From Orenia metallireducens (GTDB taxonomy: Bacteria; Bacillota; Halanaerobiia; Halobacteroidales; Halobacteroidaceae): a DNA stretch of 64,000 bases. Positions 28,808 through 37,914 of this stretch are shown one piece after another. The first letter of the stretch is position 1, and each line of letters starts with the position of its first letter. The position numbers and the translations under genes were made by a program. Under the pieces are notes generated by a model. It searched no databases and had not been told where the DNA came from. It worked only from the letters and a program-made list of their open reading frames with translations. Location: positions 1-64,000 of the forward strand of contig NZ_PVNB01000011.1 in assembly GCF_003001995.1 (NCBI RefSeq), given 5' to 3'.

Positions 28808-29220
28808 ATTTATGAGCTATCTTTAAATTCTTATAGAAATTAAAAGATTTTATTATTACTGCTGTTTTTTTAATTTAATATTGATTTTAGTCTATGTCTT
28901 TATATTCTATTAGTATTGAGTATAAGGATATATATAGTTGTATAACCTTACCATAAAACTAGTAAGGAATAGAGGTAGAATAATATAAACTTAACTTTAG
29001 CTTTTGTTCTCTACAAATAGACATTATATAATGTCTATTTGTAGAGATTAATTTTCAATTTATTATGTAGAATGTTTTTATAAAATTGACTAAAATATAA
29101 AGGAGATTCTATGATTGTATAGAAGTAGTCAATAATATAGAGTGCTTTTTGTATGATAGATATATTCTGAAGTTACACTTCTTCTTTAAAATATAAACTG
29201 AAGATAAGAGATAGTAGCTT
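28808..29220. other. Gene-free stretch before tig with a perfect 40-bp palindrome
   Basis: No gene seen. The main feature is an exact palindrome at 29008-29047 (TCTCTACAAATAGACATTAT and its complement), without a T-run. A possible promoter, TTGACT (29086-29091) and TATGAT (29110-29115), lies downstream with an 18-nt spacer. Confidence 0.8.
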
Positions 29221-29249
29221 TTGGATAAATGAAATAAAATACATATAAT
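29221..29249 (+). promoter_or_regulatory. Promoter of tig
   Basis: TTGGAT at 29221-29226 and TATAAT at 29244-29249 with a 17-nt spacer, 30 bp before the tig ATG. Confidence 0.7.
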
Positions 29250-29278
29250 TACGTATAATAATATAAGGAGGAAATATA

Positions 29279-30556
29279 ATGAAGGTAAGCAAAGAAAATA
29301 TTGAAGAAAACAAGGTTGAATTAGTTATTGAAGTTAGCGAAGATAAGGTTGCTAGTGCTTTAGATAAAGCTTATAAAAAAGTTGTTAAAGAGGTTAATAT
29401 TCCAGGATTTAGAAAAGGGAAGGTTCCTAAAAGTATTTTAATCAAGAAGTTTGGAGCAGAAGTATTACATAAAGATGCTTTAGATATTTTAATTCCTGAA
29501 GCTTATTACGAAGCTGTACAGGAGACAGAGATTGAACCAATTGCTCAGCCTGATATTACTGATGTATTCATTGAAGCAGGAAAGCCTGCTAAGTTTACAG
29601 CTGAAGTAGAAGTAAAACCAGAGGTTGAACTTGGAGAATATAAGGAACTTGGAATCGAAAAAGAAGAGGTAAATGTAAGTGATGAGCAAGTAGAGGAAGA
29701 ATTAAACCACAAAAGAGGTCATCATGCTCAATTAGTAGCTACTGATAGAGCAGAGGTTCAAGAAGGAGACCATACTGTAATCGATTTTGAAGGATTTTTA
29801 GATGGTGAAGCTTTTGAAGGTGGAGCTGGAGAAGATTATAATTTAGAGATCGGTTCTGGTCAATTTATCCCAGGATTTGAAGAACAATTAGTTGGAGTTA
29901 AAGTTGGAGAGGAAGTAGAGGTTAACGTTACTTTCCCAGAAGAATATAATGCTGAAAATTTGGCAGGGCAAGATGCAGTCTTTAAAGTAACTGTTAAAGA
30001 GATTAAGGTCAAAGAGATGCCTGAGTTAGATGATGAATTTGCTAAAGACTTAGAATTTGAAACTTTAGATGAATTAAAAGCAGATATTAAAGAAAAAATT
30101 GCTGCTAGAGAAGAAACAAGAGTAAATAGAGAATTTGAAAATAAATTGGTTGATGCTATAGCAGATAATACAGAAGTTAATATACCAGAAACTATGGTCG
30201 AAAATGAAATTGATAATATGCTAGAAGGGTTTAGATATCAAATTATGCAACAGGGATTTGAATTTGATCAATATCTAGAGATGTCTGGAATTAAAGAAGA
30301 AGATATTAGAGCCGATTATAAAGAAGCGGCTGAAAAGAGAGCTAAAGCTAATTTAGTCTTAGAAACAATTGCTAAAAATGAAGGAATTGAAGTAAGTGAT
30401 GAGGATTTAGATGAAAAATTAGCTGAAATTGCTGAACGTCAAGGTCAAGATAAAGATCAAATAAAGATGTTCTTACAGATGCAAGGTCAATTAGCTTCAT
30501 TAAAAGATAGCTTGCAAATGGAAAAGACAATTGATTTTTTAGTTGAAAATAATTAA
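29279..30556 (+). CDS. tig: Trigger factor
   Basis: Ribosome-bound chaperone with peptidyl-prolyl isomerase activity. 425 aa in three parts: ribosome-binding domain with the signature NIPGFRKGKVPK (near residue 40), FKBP-type domain about 155-245 (DHTVIDFEGFLDG, GSGQFIPGFEEQLVG), and the C-terminal helical cradle. Acidic throughout (many Glu/Asp), as might suit a salt-adapted cytoplasm. It precedes clpP-clpX, the classic Firmicute arrangement. AAGGAGG lies before the ATG. Confidence 0.97.
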   Translation: MKVSKENIEENKVELVIEVSEDKVASALDKAYKKVVKEVNIPGFRKGKVPKSILIKKFGAEVLHKDALDILIPEAYYEAVQETEIEPIAQPDITDVFIEAGKPAKFTAEVEVKPEVELGEYKELGIEKEEVNVSDEQVEEELNHKRGHHAQLVATDRAEVQEGDHTVIDFEGFLDGEAFEGGAGEDYNLEIGSGQFIPGFEEQLVGVKVGEEVEVNVTFPEEYNAENLAGQDAVFKVTVKEIKVKEMPELDDEFAKDLEFETLDELKADIKEKIAAREETRVNREFENKLVDAIADNTEVNIPETMVENEIDNMLEGFRYQIMQQGFEFDQYLEMSGIKEEDIRADYKEAAEKRAKANLVLETIAKNEGIEVSDEDLDEKLAEIAERQGQDKDQIKMFLQMQGQLASLKDSLQMEKTIDFLVENN

Positions 30557-30579
30557 TTATTGTTAATCTTAATCAACTC

Positions 30580-30691
30580 AGAGAATTTCATAAATTGCCT
30601 TAATTCCCCTAAATAGTAGAATTAGCTATTGTGATATGCTTATCTAATCTAGTAATTATTCATAATAAAAGATTCTTTTATGAAATTCTCT
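30580..30691. promoter_or_regulatory. Inverted repeat upstream of clpP
   Basis: AGAGAATTTCATAAA (30580-30594) is the exact complement of TTTATGAAATTCTCT (30677-30691), with 82 nt between. It is neither a CIRCE nor a CtsR site as I know them. It could be a wide RNA stem in the tig-clpP leader or two half sites for a DNA-binding protein. Confidence 0.55.
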
Positions 30692-30750
30692 AAAATAATA
30701 GGTTTAAAAACTTTAAATATGGGTATAGTTAAAAGAAGGAGGGGAAAGTT

Positions 30751-31347
30751 ATGAATTTGGTACCAATGGTAGTTGAGCAAACTAATAGAGGAGAGCGTTC
30801 TTATGATATCTATTCTCGTTTATTAAAGGATAGAATTATCTTTCTTGGTAGTCCAATTGATGATAGAGTAGCTAATTCAGTAATTGCACAGTTATTATTC
30901 TTAGAAGCTGAGGACCCAGATAAGGATATATACATATATATCAATAGTCCAGGAGGTTCTGTTACAGCAGCTTTAGCAATGTATGATACAATCCAATACA
31001 TTAAGCCTGATGTGTCTACTATTTGTATGGGGTTAGCTGCTAGTGCTGGAGCTTTATTATTAGCAAGTGGAACTAGTAAGAAGAGATTTGCTTTACCTTA
31101 TTCTAGAATCATGATTCACCAACCAATGGGTGGTGCTCAAGGTCAAGCAACAGATATAGAAATTCAAGCTAAAGAGATTCTTGAATTAAGAGATATTATC
31201 AATAATATTTTAGCTGATCATACAGGACAGCCAATTGAGAAGATTCAAAAAGATGTAGATAGAGATTACTTTATGTCAGCTGAAAAAGCCAAAGAGTATG
31301 GTCTAATAGATGAGGTTATCACTCGCCAAACTGAGTTGGAAGGGTAG
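30751..31347 (+). CDS. clpP: ATP-dependent Clp protease proteolytic subunit
   Basis: Serine protease that forms the tetradecameric chamber used with ClpX. 198 aa. Catalytic Ser98 lies in [11 protein letters not shown], His123 in MIHQP, and the Asp in [10 protein letters not shown]-terminal residues before [20 protein letters not shown] are short, so little propeptide is expected. AAGGAGGGGAAAG precedes the ATG. clpX follows after 20 nt in the same transcript. Confidence 0.97.
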   Translation: MNLVPMVVEQTNRGERSYDIYSRLLKDRIIFLGSPIDDRVANSVIAQLLFLEAEDPDKDIYIYINSPGGSVTAALAMYDTIQYIKPDVSTICMGLAASAGALLLASGTSKKRFALPYSRIMIHQPMGGAQGQATDIEIQAKEILELRDIINNILADHTGQPIEKIQKDVDRDYFMSAEKAKEYGLIDEVITRQTELEG

Positions 31348-31367
31348 ATTAATAAAGGGGTGATATA

Positions 31368-32621
31368 ATGTTCAAATTTGGAGACGAGAAAGGCCAATTG
31401 AAGTGTTCTTTCTGTGGGAAAGTCCAAGATCAAGTCAAGAAACTTGTGGCTGGTCCTGGTGTCTATATTTGTGATGAATGTATTGAATTATGTAATGAGA
31501 TTATTGAAGAAGAGTTAAATGAAGAGATAGAGTTGAACTTAGAAAGTGTTCCAAAGCCTAAAGAGATTAAAGATATTTTAGATGATTATGTAATTGGACA
31601 GGAAGATGCTAAAAAGACTCTAGCAGTAGCTGTTTATAATCACTATAAAAGAGTTAATTCAGGTATGAAAGTCGATGATGTAGAGCTAGAGAAGAGTAAT
31701 ATCTGCTTAGTAGGACCTACTGGTTCTGGTAAGACATTATTAGCTAGAACTTTAGCTCGTATTTTAGATGTTCCTTTTGCAATAGCAGATGCTACATCTT
31801 TAACTGAAGCAGGTTATGTAGGCGAAGATGTAGAGAACATTTTATTGAAATTAATTCAAGCTGCTGATTATGATATCGAGAAAGCAGAAAAAGGAATTAT
31901 CTACATCGATGAAATTGATAAAGTTGCCCGCAAATCAGAAAATCCATCTATTACTCGTGATGTTTCTGGAGAAGGGGTACAACAAGCTTTGCTTAAAATA
32001 TTAGAAGGAACAGAAGCAAGTGTTCCTCCACAAGGTGGGAGAAAGCATCCTCACCAAGAGTTTATTCAAATTGATACCTCAAATATTTTATTCATCTGTG
32101 GTGGTGCTTTTGCAGGAATAGATAAGCTCATAAAATCTCGCTTGAATACTAAAGTACTTGGTTTTGGTGCTGATATTCAAAGTAAGAAAGAAGAGAATAT
32201 CGGAGAGATATTAAAGCATATTAGATCACAGGATTTATTGAAATATGGATTAATTCCAGAGTTTGTAGGAAGAATTCCAGTTGTTGTTACATTAGAAGAG
32301 TTAGATGAAAATGCTCTTGTACAGATTTTAACTGAACCTCGCAATGCATTAATTAAGCAGTATGTTAAATTCTTTGAGCTAGATAATGTAGAGCTAGAGT
32401 TTAGTGAGGAAGCTTTAAAATCAATTGCTAAAAAGGCATTAAAACAGGAGACAGGAGCAAGAGGATTACGTTCTATAGTAGAAAATGCGATCTTAGATAT
32501 CATGTATGATATACCATCAAGAGATGATATCGCTAAGTGTATTATCACTCAGGATGTAATCGAAAAGAGAGAAAAGCCTAAATTGGTTACAATTGATGAA
32601 ACAAAAGAGGAAACTGCTTAA
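31368..32621 (+). CDS. clpX: ATP-dependent Clp protease ATP-binding subunit ClpX
   Basis: AAA+ unfoldase that feeds proteins to ClpP. 417 aa. An N-terminal C4 zinc finger (CSFCGK...CDECIELC) binds adaptors. Walker A is GPTGSGKTL near residue 120 and Walker B is IIYIDEIDK. The pore loop GYVGED and the sensor region GARGLRSI are in place. The stop codon lies inside the terminator stem that follows. Confidence 0.97.
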   Translation: MFKFGDEKGQLKCSFCGKVQDQVKKLVAGPGVYICDECIELCNEIIEEELNEEIELNLESVPKPKEIKDILDDYVIGQEDAKKTLAVAVYNHYKRVNSGMKVDDVELEKSNICLVGPTGSGKTLLARTLARILDVPFAIADATSLTEAGYVGEDVENILLKLIQAADYDIEKAEKGIIYIDEIDKVARKSENPSITRDVSGEGVQQALLKILEGTEASVPPQGGRKHPHQEFIQIDTSNILFICGGAFAGIDKLIKSRLNTKVLGFGADIQSKKEENIGEILKHIRSQDLLKYGLIPEFVGRIPVVVTLEELDENALVQILTEPRNALIKQYVKFFELDNVELEFSEEALKSIAKKALKQETGARGLRSIVENAILDIMYDIPSRDDIAKCIITQDVIEKREKPKLVTIDETKEETA

Positions 32622-32640
32622 ATATTTAAGCAGTTTCTTT
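32610..32640 (+). terminator. Terminator after clpX
   Basis: GAAACTGCTTAAAT and ATTTAAGCAGTTTC form a perfect 28-nt palindrome, followed by TTTTCT. It overlaps the clpX stop codon. Confidence 0.85.
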
Positions 32641-32747
32641 TCTGTTTAAGGATAAAATCTCTTCCTAAGGTTATACTAATTTATGACAAATTAAATCAGG
32701 CTTTTGAAAATATAAATTGCCTGAAAGGCCATACAGGAGGAGATTTA

Positions 32748-34436
32748 ATGAATCTTGCAATCAATGTTTTTAGTATAGTTCAATTATTTTTTGCTATTGT
32801 AATTGGTATTTACTTTTGGAATATGCTCAAAAAACAGAGAAATAGTAAAGTAGCAATAAATAGAGAGTCAAAAAAAGAGATGGAAAAATTATATAAAATG
32901 AGAAGGCGGTCTCTGACAGAACCTTTATCAGAAAAAATTAGACCTAGTGATTTTTCTGAAGTAATTGGTCAAGAAGATGGATTAGAGGCTTTAAGAGCAG
33001 CTTTATGTGGTCCTAATCCTCAGCATGTAATTATTTATGGGCCACCTGGGGTTGGAAAGACAGCAGCAGCCCGTTTAATATTAGAAGAAGCTAAAAAAAA
33101 TCAAGACTCTCCCTTTGACGATGAGTCTAAATTTGTAGAGATGGATGCAACTACTGCTAGGTTTGATGAACGTGGAATCGCTGATCCTTTAATTGGTTCA
33201 GTCCATGATCCTATCTATCAAGGAGCAGGGGCGATGGGTACAGCTGGTATTCCACAACCTAAACCTGGTGCTGTAACAAAAGCCCATGGAGGAATTCTTT
33301 TTATAGATGAGATTGGGGAGTTGCATCATATACAGATGAATAAGTTGCTAAAGGTTCTAGAAGATAGGAAGGTCTTTTTAGATAGTTCTTATTACCATGA
33401 AGATGATAAGAATATTCCACGCCATATCCATGAAATCTTTCAGAATGGACTACCAGCAGATTTTAGATTAATAGGTGCTACTACTAGAGGACCAGAAAAT
33501 ATTCCACCTGCTATTCGTTCTCGTTGTTTAGAGGTTTATTTCAATCCTTTAGACCCTAATCATGTTGAAAGGATTGTAAATACTGCAATAGCAAAGATTA
33601 ATTTCAGGGTTGAGGATGGAGTTATTGATGTTATTAAAAAGTATGCTGCCAATGGAAGGCAGGCTATTAATATGGTGCAAACTGCAGCTGGTATTGCTCG
33701 AACAGCTAATCGCTTTATTATTAGTGTTGCAGATATAGAGAGGGTAATAATGAATGGTCGTTATAACCCTAGACCTATGGATAAGATTCCTGAAAGTCCA
33801 CAGGTTGGTGTTGTTAATGGATTAGCTGTTATTGGTGCTAATATGGGTACTGTGAATCAATTGGAGGTTTCAGCTAATGAAGTGGGTGATGGTAAGGGAA
33901 ATTTAAATATTACTGGTATTGCCGAAGAAGAGGAACAGGGGAATCAATATAGAAAGATTAGAAGAAAGAGTATGGTCAAGGGTTCAGCTGAGAATGTTAT
34001 TACTGTTTTGAGTAAGATTATGGATGTTGATTTACGAGATTATTTTATACATATTGACTTTACTAGTGATGCTGTTGTCGATGGTCCTTCTGCTGGGATA
34101 ACAATGGCAGTAGCTCTTTATTCGTCTTTAACAGGATATCCCATAGATAATACAGTTGCTATGACTGGAAAGATATCAATTAATGGTATTGTGCGTCCAA
34201 TTGGAGGGGTTGTTCCTAAGGTAAGGGCAGCTATTAGAGCAGGGGTAAAAAAGGTATTGATTCCAGCAGATAATTGGCAACAGATATTTAATGGCGAAGA
34301 GTTTGCACAAATCGATATAATTAAAATAACTACTTTTGATGAGGCTTTGCGAGAATCAATATTAATAGAAGAAGTAGAAGAAGAGAAGCTTAAAATAGAT
34401 CTAGATTCTGACCTTGTCTCTGCCCCTTTGGCATAA
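32748..34436 (+). CDS. lonB: Lon-like protease LonB, membrane-anchored
   Basis: 562-aa Lon-family protease of the LonB type known from sporulating Firmicutes. One N-terminal membrane helix (residues about 5-25) is followed by an AAA+ domain with Walker A GPPGVGKTA and Walker B ILFIDEIGELH. The C-terminal protease domain has catalytic Ser448 in DGPSAGIT and Lys491 in VPKVRAAI, 43 residues apart as in Lon. In Bacillus LonB is forespore-specific. The gene lies between clpX and lon, a conserved order. Confidence 0.93.
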   Translation: MNLAINVFSIVQLFFAIVIGIYFWNMLKKQRNSKVAINRESKKEMEKLYKMRRRSLTEPLSEKIRPSDFSEVIGQEDGLEALRAALCGPNPQHVIIYGPPGVGKTAAARLILEEAKKNQDSPFDDESKFVEMDATTARFDERGIADPLIGSVHDPIYQGAGAMGTAGIPQPKPGAVTKAHGGILFIDEIGELHHIQMNKLLKVLEDRKVFLDSSYYHEDDKNIPRHIHEIFQNGLPADFRLIGATTRGPENIPPAIRSRCLEVYFNPLDPNHVERIVNTAIAKINFRVEDGVIDVIKKYAANGRQAINMVQTAAGIARTANRFIISVADIERVIMNGRYNPRPMDKIPESPQVGVVNGLAVIGANMGTVNQLEVSANEVGDGKGNLNITGIAEEEEQGNQYRKIRRKSMVKGSAENVITVLSKIMDVDLRDYFIHIDFTSDAVVDGPSAGITMAVALYSSLTGYPIDNTVAMTGKISINGIVRPIGGVVPKVRAAIRAGVKKVLIPADNWQQIFNGEEFAQIDIIKITTFDEALRESILIEEVEEEKLKIDLDSDLVSAPLA

Positions 34437-34586
34437 TCAAATAATTACCATTATTTTCAGTCTTCAAGGTCCAATTATCAACTTGATTAAAAAGAATTAA
34501 TACTAATAACTTAAAGTAATTGAAGGACTTTAATTGTGATTAATAGAATAATGATAGGTGATGATTCTATAAATGGAGGTGTAGTT

Positions 34587-36938
34587 ATGGCTAAAGAGTT
34601 AAAAAATGAGAAGAAGAAGAGAAATTCTATGCCCTTATTGGCCTTAAGAGGGTTAGTTATATTCCCAAATATGATAATTCCTTTGCTTGTTGGCAGAGAA
34701 CAATCTTTAGAAGCTTTAGAAAAAGCAATGGTAGAGGATAAAGAGATTTTATTAGCTGCTCAGCATGATGAGACTGTTGAAGATCCAACTAAAGATGATA
34801 TTTATAATGTAGGTACTGTTGGAGAGATAAAACAGTTAATGAGATTGCCTGATGGAACTGTTAAAATCTTAGTAGAAGGATTAAGAAGGGTAAAGATTGC
34901 AGATTTTATTCAAGAAGAACCTTATTTTGAGATTGGAATTGAAGAGATTCTGCATGAAGAAGAGGTAGATACAGAGATAGAGGCCTTAATGAGAGGGGTA
35001 ATTAATAGTTTTGAGGAGTACATAAAGCTTAATAAAGTAGTACCACCAGAAGCTATGATGACAATAATTAATATAGAAGATCCTGACAGGTTAATTGACA
35101 TCATTGTTTCCCATATCTCTTTAAAGGTTAAACAGCAACAAGAGATTTTAGCTACAATCTCTTATGAAGAGCGTTTAACTAAGTTATATAAGCTTTTAGA
35201 GAAAGAGATAGAGATTTTAAAGGTTAAAAATAAGATCAATAATGAAGTTAGAAAGCAAGTAGAGAAGAGGCAGAAAGAGTATTATTTAAAAGAGCAGATG
35301 AAAGCGATTAAGAAAGAGTTAGGTGAAGAAGATAGCTTTACTGAAGAGATAAATGAGTACAAATCTAAATTAGAAGAACTAGAGCTACCAGAGGATGTTG
35401 AGAAGAAGGTAGAAGAAGAGCTGGATAAGCTTCAAAAGATGCCTAGAAATTCAAGTGAAGGTGTTGTAGTTAGAAATTATTTAGACTGCATATTTGATTT
35501 ACCATGGAATAATTACAGTGAAGATAAATTGGTAATTAAAGAGGTAGAAAACCAATTGAATGAGAAGCATTATGGACTAGATGATGTTAAAGAGAGGATT
35601 TTAGAGTATTTAGCTGTTAGAAAGTTAAGTGATGAGCTAAAAAGTCCAATCTTATGCTTAGTAGGACCTCCTGGGGTTGGAAAGACCTCATTAGGTAAAT
35701 CTATTGCAAACTCTATCAACAGAGAGTTTGTTAGATTGTCTTTAGGGGGGGTTAGAGATGAAGCTGAGATTAGAGGACATCGTAGAACTTACATAGGTGC
35801 TAGACCAGGAAGAATAATAAATGCTATGCGTGATGCAGGAACGATGAATCCAGTCTTCTTATTAGATGAGATTGACAAGATTACTAGTGATTTTAGAGGT
35901 GATCCTGCAGCTGCTTTATTGGAAGTATTAGACCCTGAACAGAATAATGATTTTACTGATCATTATTTAGAGTTGAGCTTTGATTTATCTGATGTTATGT
36001 TCATTACAACAGCTAATACTATTAGCACCATTCCTAGACCATTATTAGATAGAATGGAAGTTATCAGCCTTTCAGGCTATACCGAAGGTGAGAAGATAGA
36101 GATTGCTGGGCGCCATCTATTACCACAGCAGATTAAAAATCATGGATTGATAGAAGACAATTTTAATCTATCAGAAAATGCTCTCAAAAAGGTTATTAGA
36201 AATTATACTAGAGAAGCTGGTGTAAGGAGTTTAGAAAGAACCTTAGGAAAAATCTGCCGTAAAGTAGCTAAAGATGTTGTAGAAGGAAAAGAGACTGCTA
36301 CTAGAATTGATATCAGAAACTTAGACAAATATTTGGGAATTCCTAAATATGATTATGGTAAAGCTGAAGGTGAAAATAGAGTTGGGGTAGTAACTGGATT
36401 GGCTTGGACTCAATTGGGTGGAGATATACTCGATATCGAGGTGTCGATTATTCCAGGTGATGGAAAGTTGATCTTGACTGGTAAATTGGGAGATGTAATG
36501 AAGGAGTCTGCTCGAATAGCATTAAGTTATGCTAGAACTAAATCTAAAGAGTATAATTTCCCAGAAGAATTCTATAAAAAATATGATATCCATGTCCATG
36601 TTCCTGAAGGGGCTATTCCTAAAGATGGACCATCGGCAGGAATTACTTTAGCAACTGCTTTAATCTCTGCTTTATCAAACAAAGAGGTAGATGGAGAAGT
36701 AGCGATGACAGGAGAGGTAACCCTTAGAGGTAGAGTTTTACCAGTTGGTGGAATCAAAAGCAAGGTCTTGGCTGCCCACAGAGCAGGAATCAAGAAGATA
36801 ATTTTATGTAAGAAGAATGAAAAAGACTTAGAAGATATTCCTGACAATATCAAGCGAGATTTAAATTTTGTCTTAGTTGAAGAGATGGAACAAGTACTAG
36901 CAGAGGCAATAGTGGAGGGCGATGAAAATGAAGATTAA
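34587..36938 (+). CDS. lon: ATP-dependent protease Lon
   Basis: Cytoplasmic AAA+ serine protease for misfolded and regulatory proteins. N-terminal substrate domain, central AAA+ with GPPGVGKTS, and C-terminal protease domain with Ser683 in DGPSAGIT and Lys726 in GGIKSKV. I choose the ATG at 34587 (783 aa), preceded by GGAGGTG, over a GTG at 34536 that would add 17 residues and has no good site. It overlaps ysxC, with which it is probably co-translated. Confidence 0.95.
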   Translation: MAKELKNEKKKRNSMPLLALRGLVIFPNMIIPLLVGREQSLEALEKAMVEDKEILLAAQHDETVEDPTKDDIYNVGTVGEIKQLMRLPDGTVKILVEGLRRVKIADFIQEEPYFEIGIEEILHEEEVDTEIEALMRGVINSFEEYIKLNKVVPPEAMMTIINIEDPDRLIDIIVSHISLKVKQQQEILATISYEERLTKLYKLLEKEIEILKVKNKINNEVRKQVEKRQKEYYLKEQMKAIKKELGEEDSFTEEINEYKSKLEELELPEDVEKKVEEELDKLQKMPRNSSEGVVVRNYLDCIFDLPWNNYSEDKLVIKEVENQLNEKHYGLDDVKERILEYLAVRKLSDELKSPILCLVGPPGVGKTSLGKSIANSINREFVRLSLGGVRDEAEIRGHRRTYIGARPGRIINAMRDAGTMNPVFLLDEIDKITSDFRGDPAAALLEVLDPEQNNDFTDHYLELSFDLSDVMFITTANTISTIPRPLLDRMEVISLSGYTEGEKIEIAGRHLLPQQIKNHGLIEDNFNLSENALKKVIRNYTREAGVRSLERTLGKICRKVAKDVVEGKETATRIDIRNLDKYLGIPKYDYGKAEGENRVGVVTGLAWTQLGGDILDIEVSIIPGDGKLILTGKLGDVMKESARIALSYARTKSKEYNFPEEFYKKYDIHVHVPEGAIPKDGPSAGITLATALISALSNKEVDGEVAMTGEVTLRGRVLPVGGIKSKVLAAHRAGIKKIILCKKNEKDLEDIPDNIKRDLNFVLVEEMEQVLAEAIVEGDENED

Positions 36939-37512
36939 TAATCCGGAGTATATTCTTAGTGCAGTTTACCCTAAGGACTATCCCTTTCATCATCTTCCTG
37001 AAATTGCTTTAGCAGGTCGTTCTAATGTAGGTAAATCATCTTTGATTAATAAGGTTGTTAATAGAAAGAAGATGGCCTTTACTAGTTCTAAGCCTGGGAA
37101 AACCCAAACAATCAATTTCTATCAAATAGATAATTATTTCTACTTTGTAGATTTACCAGGCTATGGATTTGCCCGAGTATCCAAAGAAGAGAAAGAAGAA
37201 TGGGGTAGAATGATTGAGAATTACCTAATTAATCGTAGTAACTTAGAGGCTTTGATATTAGTAATAGATGCTCGCCATAAACCAACTCAAGATGATGTGC
37301 AGATGTTGGATTGGATAATTGAAATGAATATGCCTGCTATGATAGTGGCTACTAAGGTAGATAAGCTTAAGAAGAGCCAAAGAAAGAAGCAAGAGAAGTT
37401 AATTAAGGATACTTTGCGTATTACCGATCTTGCACCTTTTACCTTCTTTTCTACAGAAACTGGAGAAGGTAAGGATAAGGTGATTCAATTTATTGGTCAG
37501 TTTATGGATTAA
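36928..37512 (+). CDS. ysxC: Ribosome biogenesis GTPase YsxC/EngB
   Basis: Essential GTPase that assists 50S subunit assembly. About 194 aa. P-loop GRSNVGKSS, switch-region G3 DLPGYGFA, and G4 TKVDK are all visible. ATG 36928 is preferred to 36922 because GGAGGG (36914-36919) is then 8 nt away. It overlaps the last 11 bases of lon, the usual lon-ysxC pairing in Firmicutes. Confidence 0.95.
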   Translation: MKINNPEYILSAVYPKDYPFHHLPEIALAGRSNVGKSSLINKVVNRKKMAFTSSKPGKTQTINFYQIDNYFYFVDLPGYGFARVSKEEKEEWGRMIENYLINRSNLEALILVIDARHKPTQDDVQMLDWIIEMNMPAMIVATKVDKLKKSQRKKQEKLIKDTLRITDLAPFTFFSTETGEGKDKVIQFIGQFMD

Positions 37513-37532
37513 GACAAGCAGCGAGTTAATAG

Positions 37533-37561
37533 TTGACAAGAAGAACTATTAATTATATGAT
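37533..37561 (+). promoter_or_regulatory. Promoter of valS
   Basis: TTGACA at 37533-37538 and TATGAT at 37556-37561, spacer 17 nt. It is just ahead of the T-box leader. Confidence 0.85.
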
Positions 37562-37589
37562 AATATGTGATAGTTAAATAGATTATCAA

Positions 37590-37870
37590 AAGCAATGAAG
37601 GAGAGGAGTAGGTTAATCCCTCCCTAACAGAGATAAATACCCTTAGGCTGGAAGGTATTTTTAGGGATATTAGCTGAAGTAGCTCTTGAGCTGTTAAGCT
37701 GAAAATTCAGTAGGCTTAATCGGAAGCTAGCCGTTATCTAGTATCAGGTTCATTAGAACAGTTATTTATTCTTACATATACCTGAAGTGAGTGCTAAGCT
37801 AGAAATAAGGTGGTACCGCGGAAGATAGAGACTCTTTCGTCCTTAATTTAAGGATGGAGGGGTCTTTTTA
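37590..37870 (+). promoter_or_regulatory. T-box leader of valS
   Basis: tRNA-sensing antitermination leader. The T-box sequence AAGGTGGTACCGCGG lies at 37807-37821. The terminator AGACTC...GGGGTCT with a T-run is at 37829-37868. Upstream are the stem I features, a GA-rich motif (GGAGAGGAGTAG, about 37600) and the AGAG-type bulge region. Uncharged tRNA-Val should stabilise the antiterminator and switch valS on. I could not place the specifier codon with confidence. Valine is inferred from the downstream gene. Confidence 0.93.
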
Positions 37871-37914
37871 TCTATAATTATTAAAATATTTCAATAAATA
37901 AAGGAAGTGAGATT

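Noticed and set aside
32177-32548. Minus-strand ORF of 123 codons inside clpX
   Set aside because: Antisense of a highly conserved gene, Ser/Ile/Leu-rich, no motif.
37720-37735. GTT in GCCGTTATC as the valine specifier codon of the T-box
   Set aside because: GCCGTTA-like sequence is conserved in T-box leaders for other amino acids, so it is probably structural and not the specifier.
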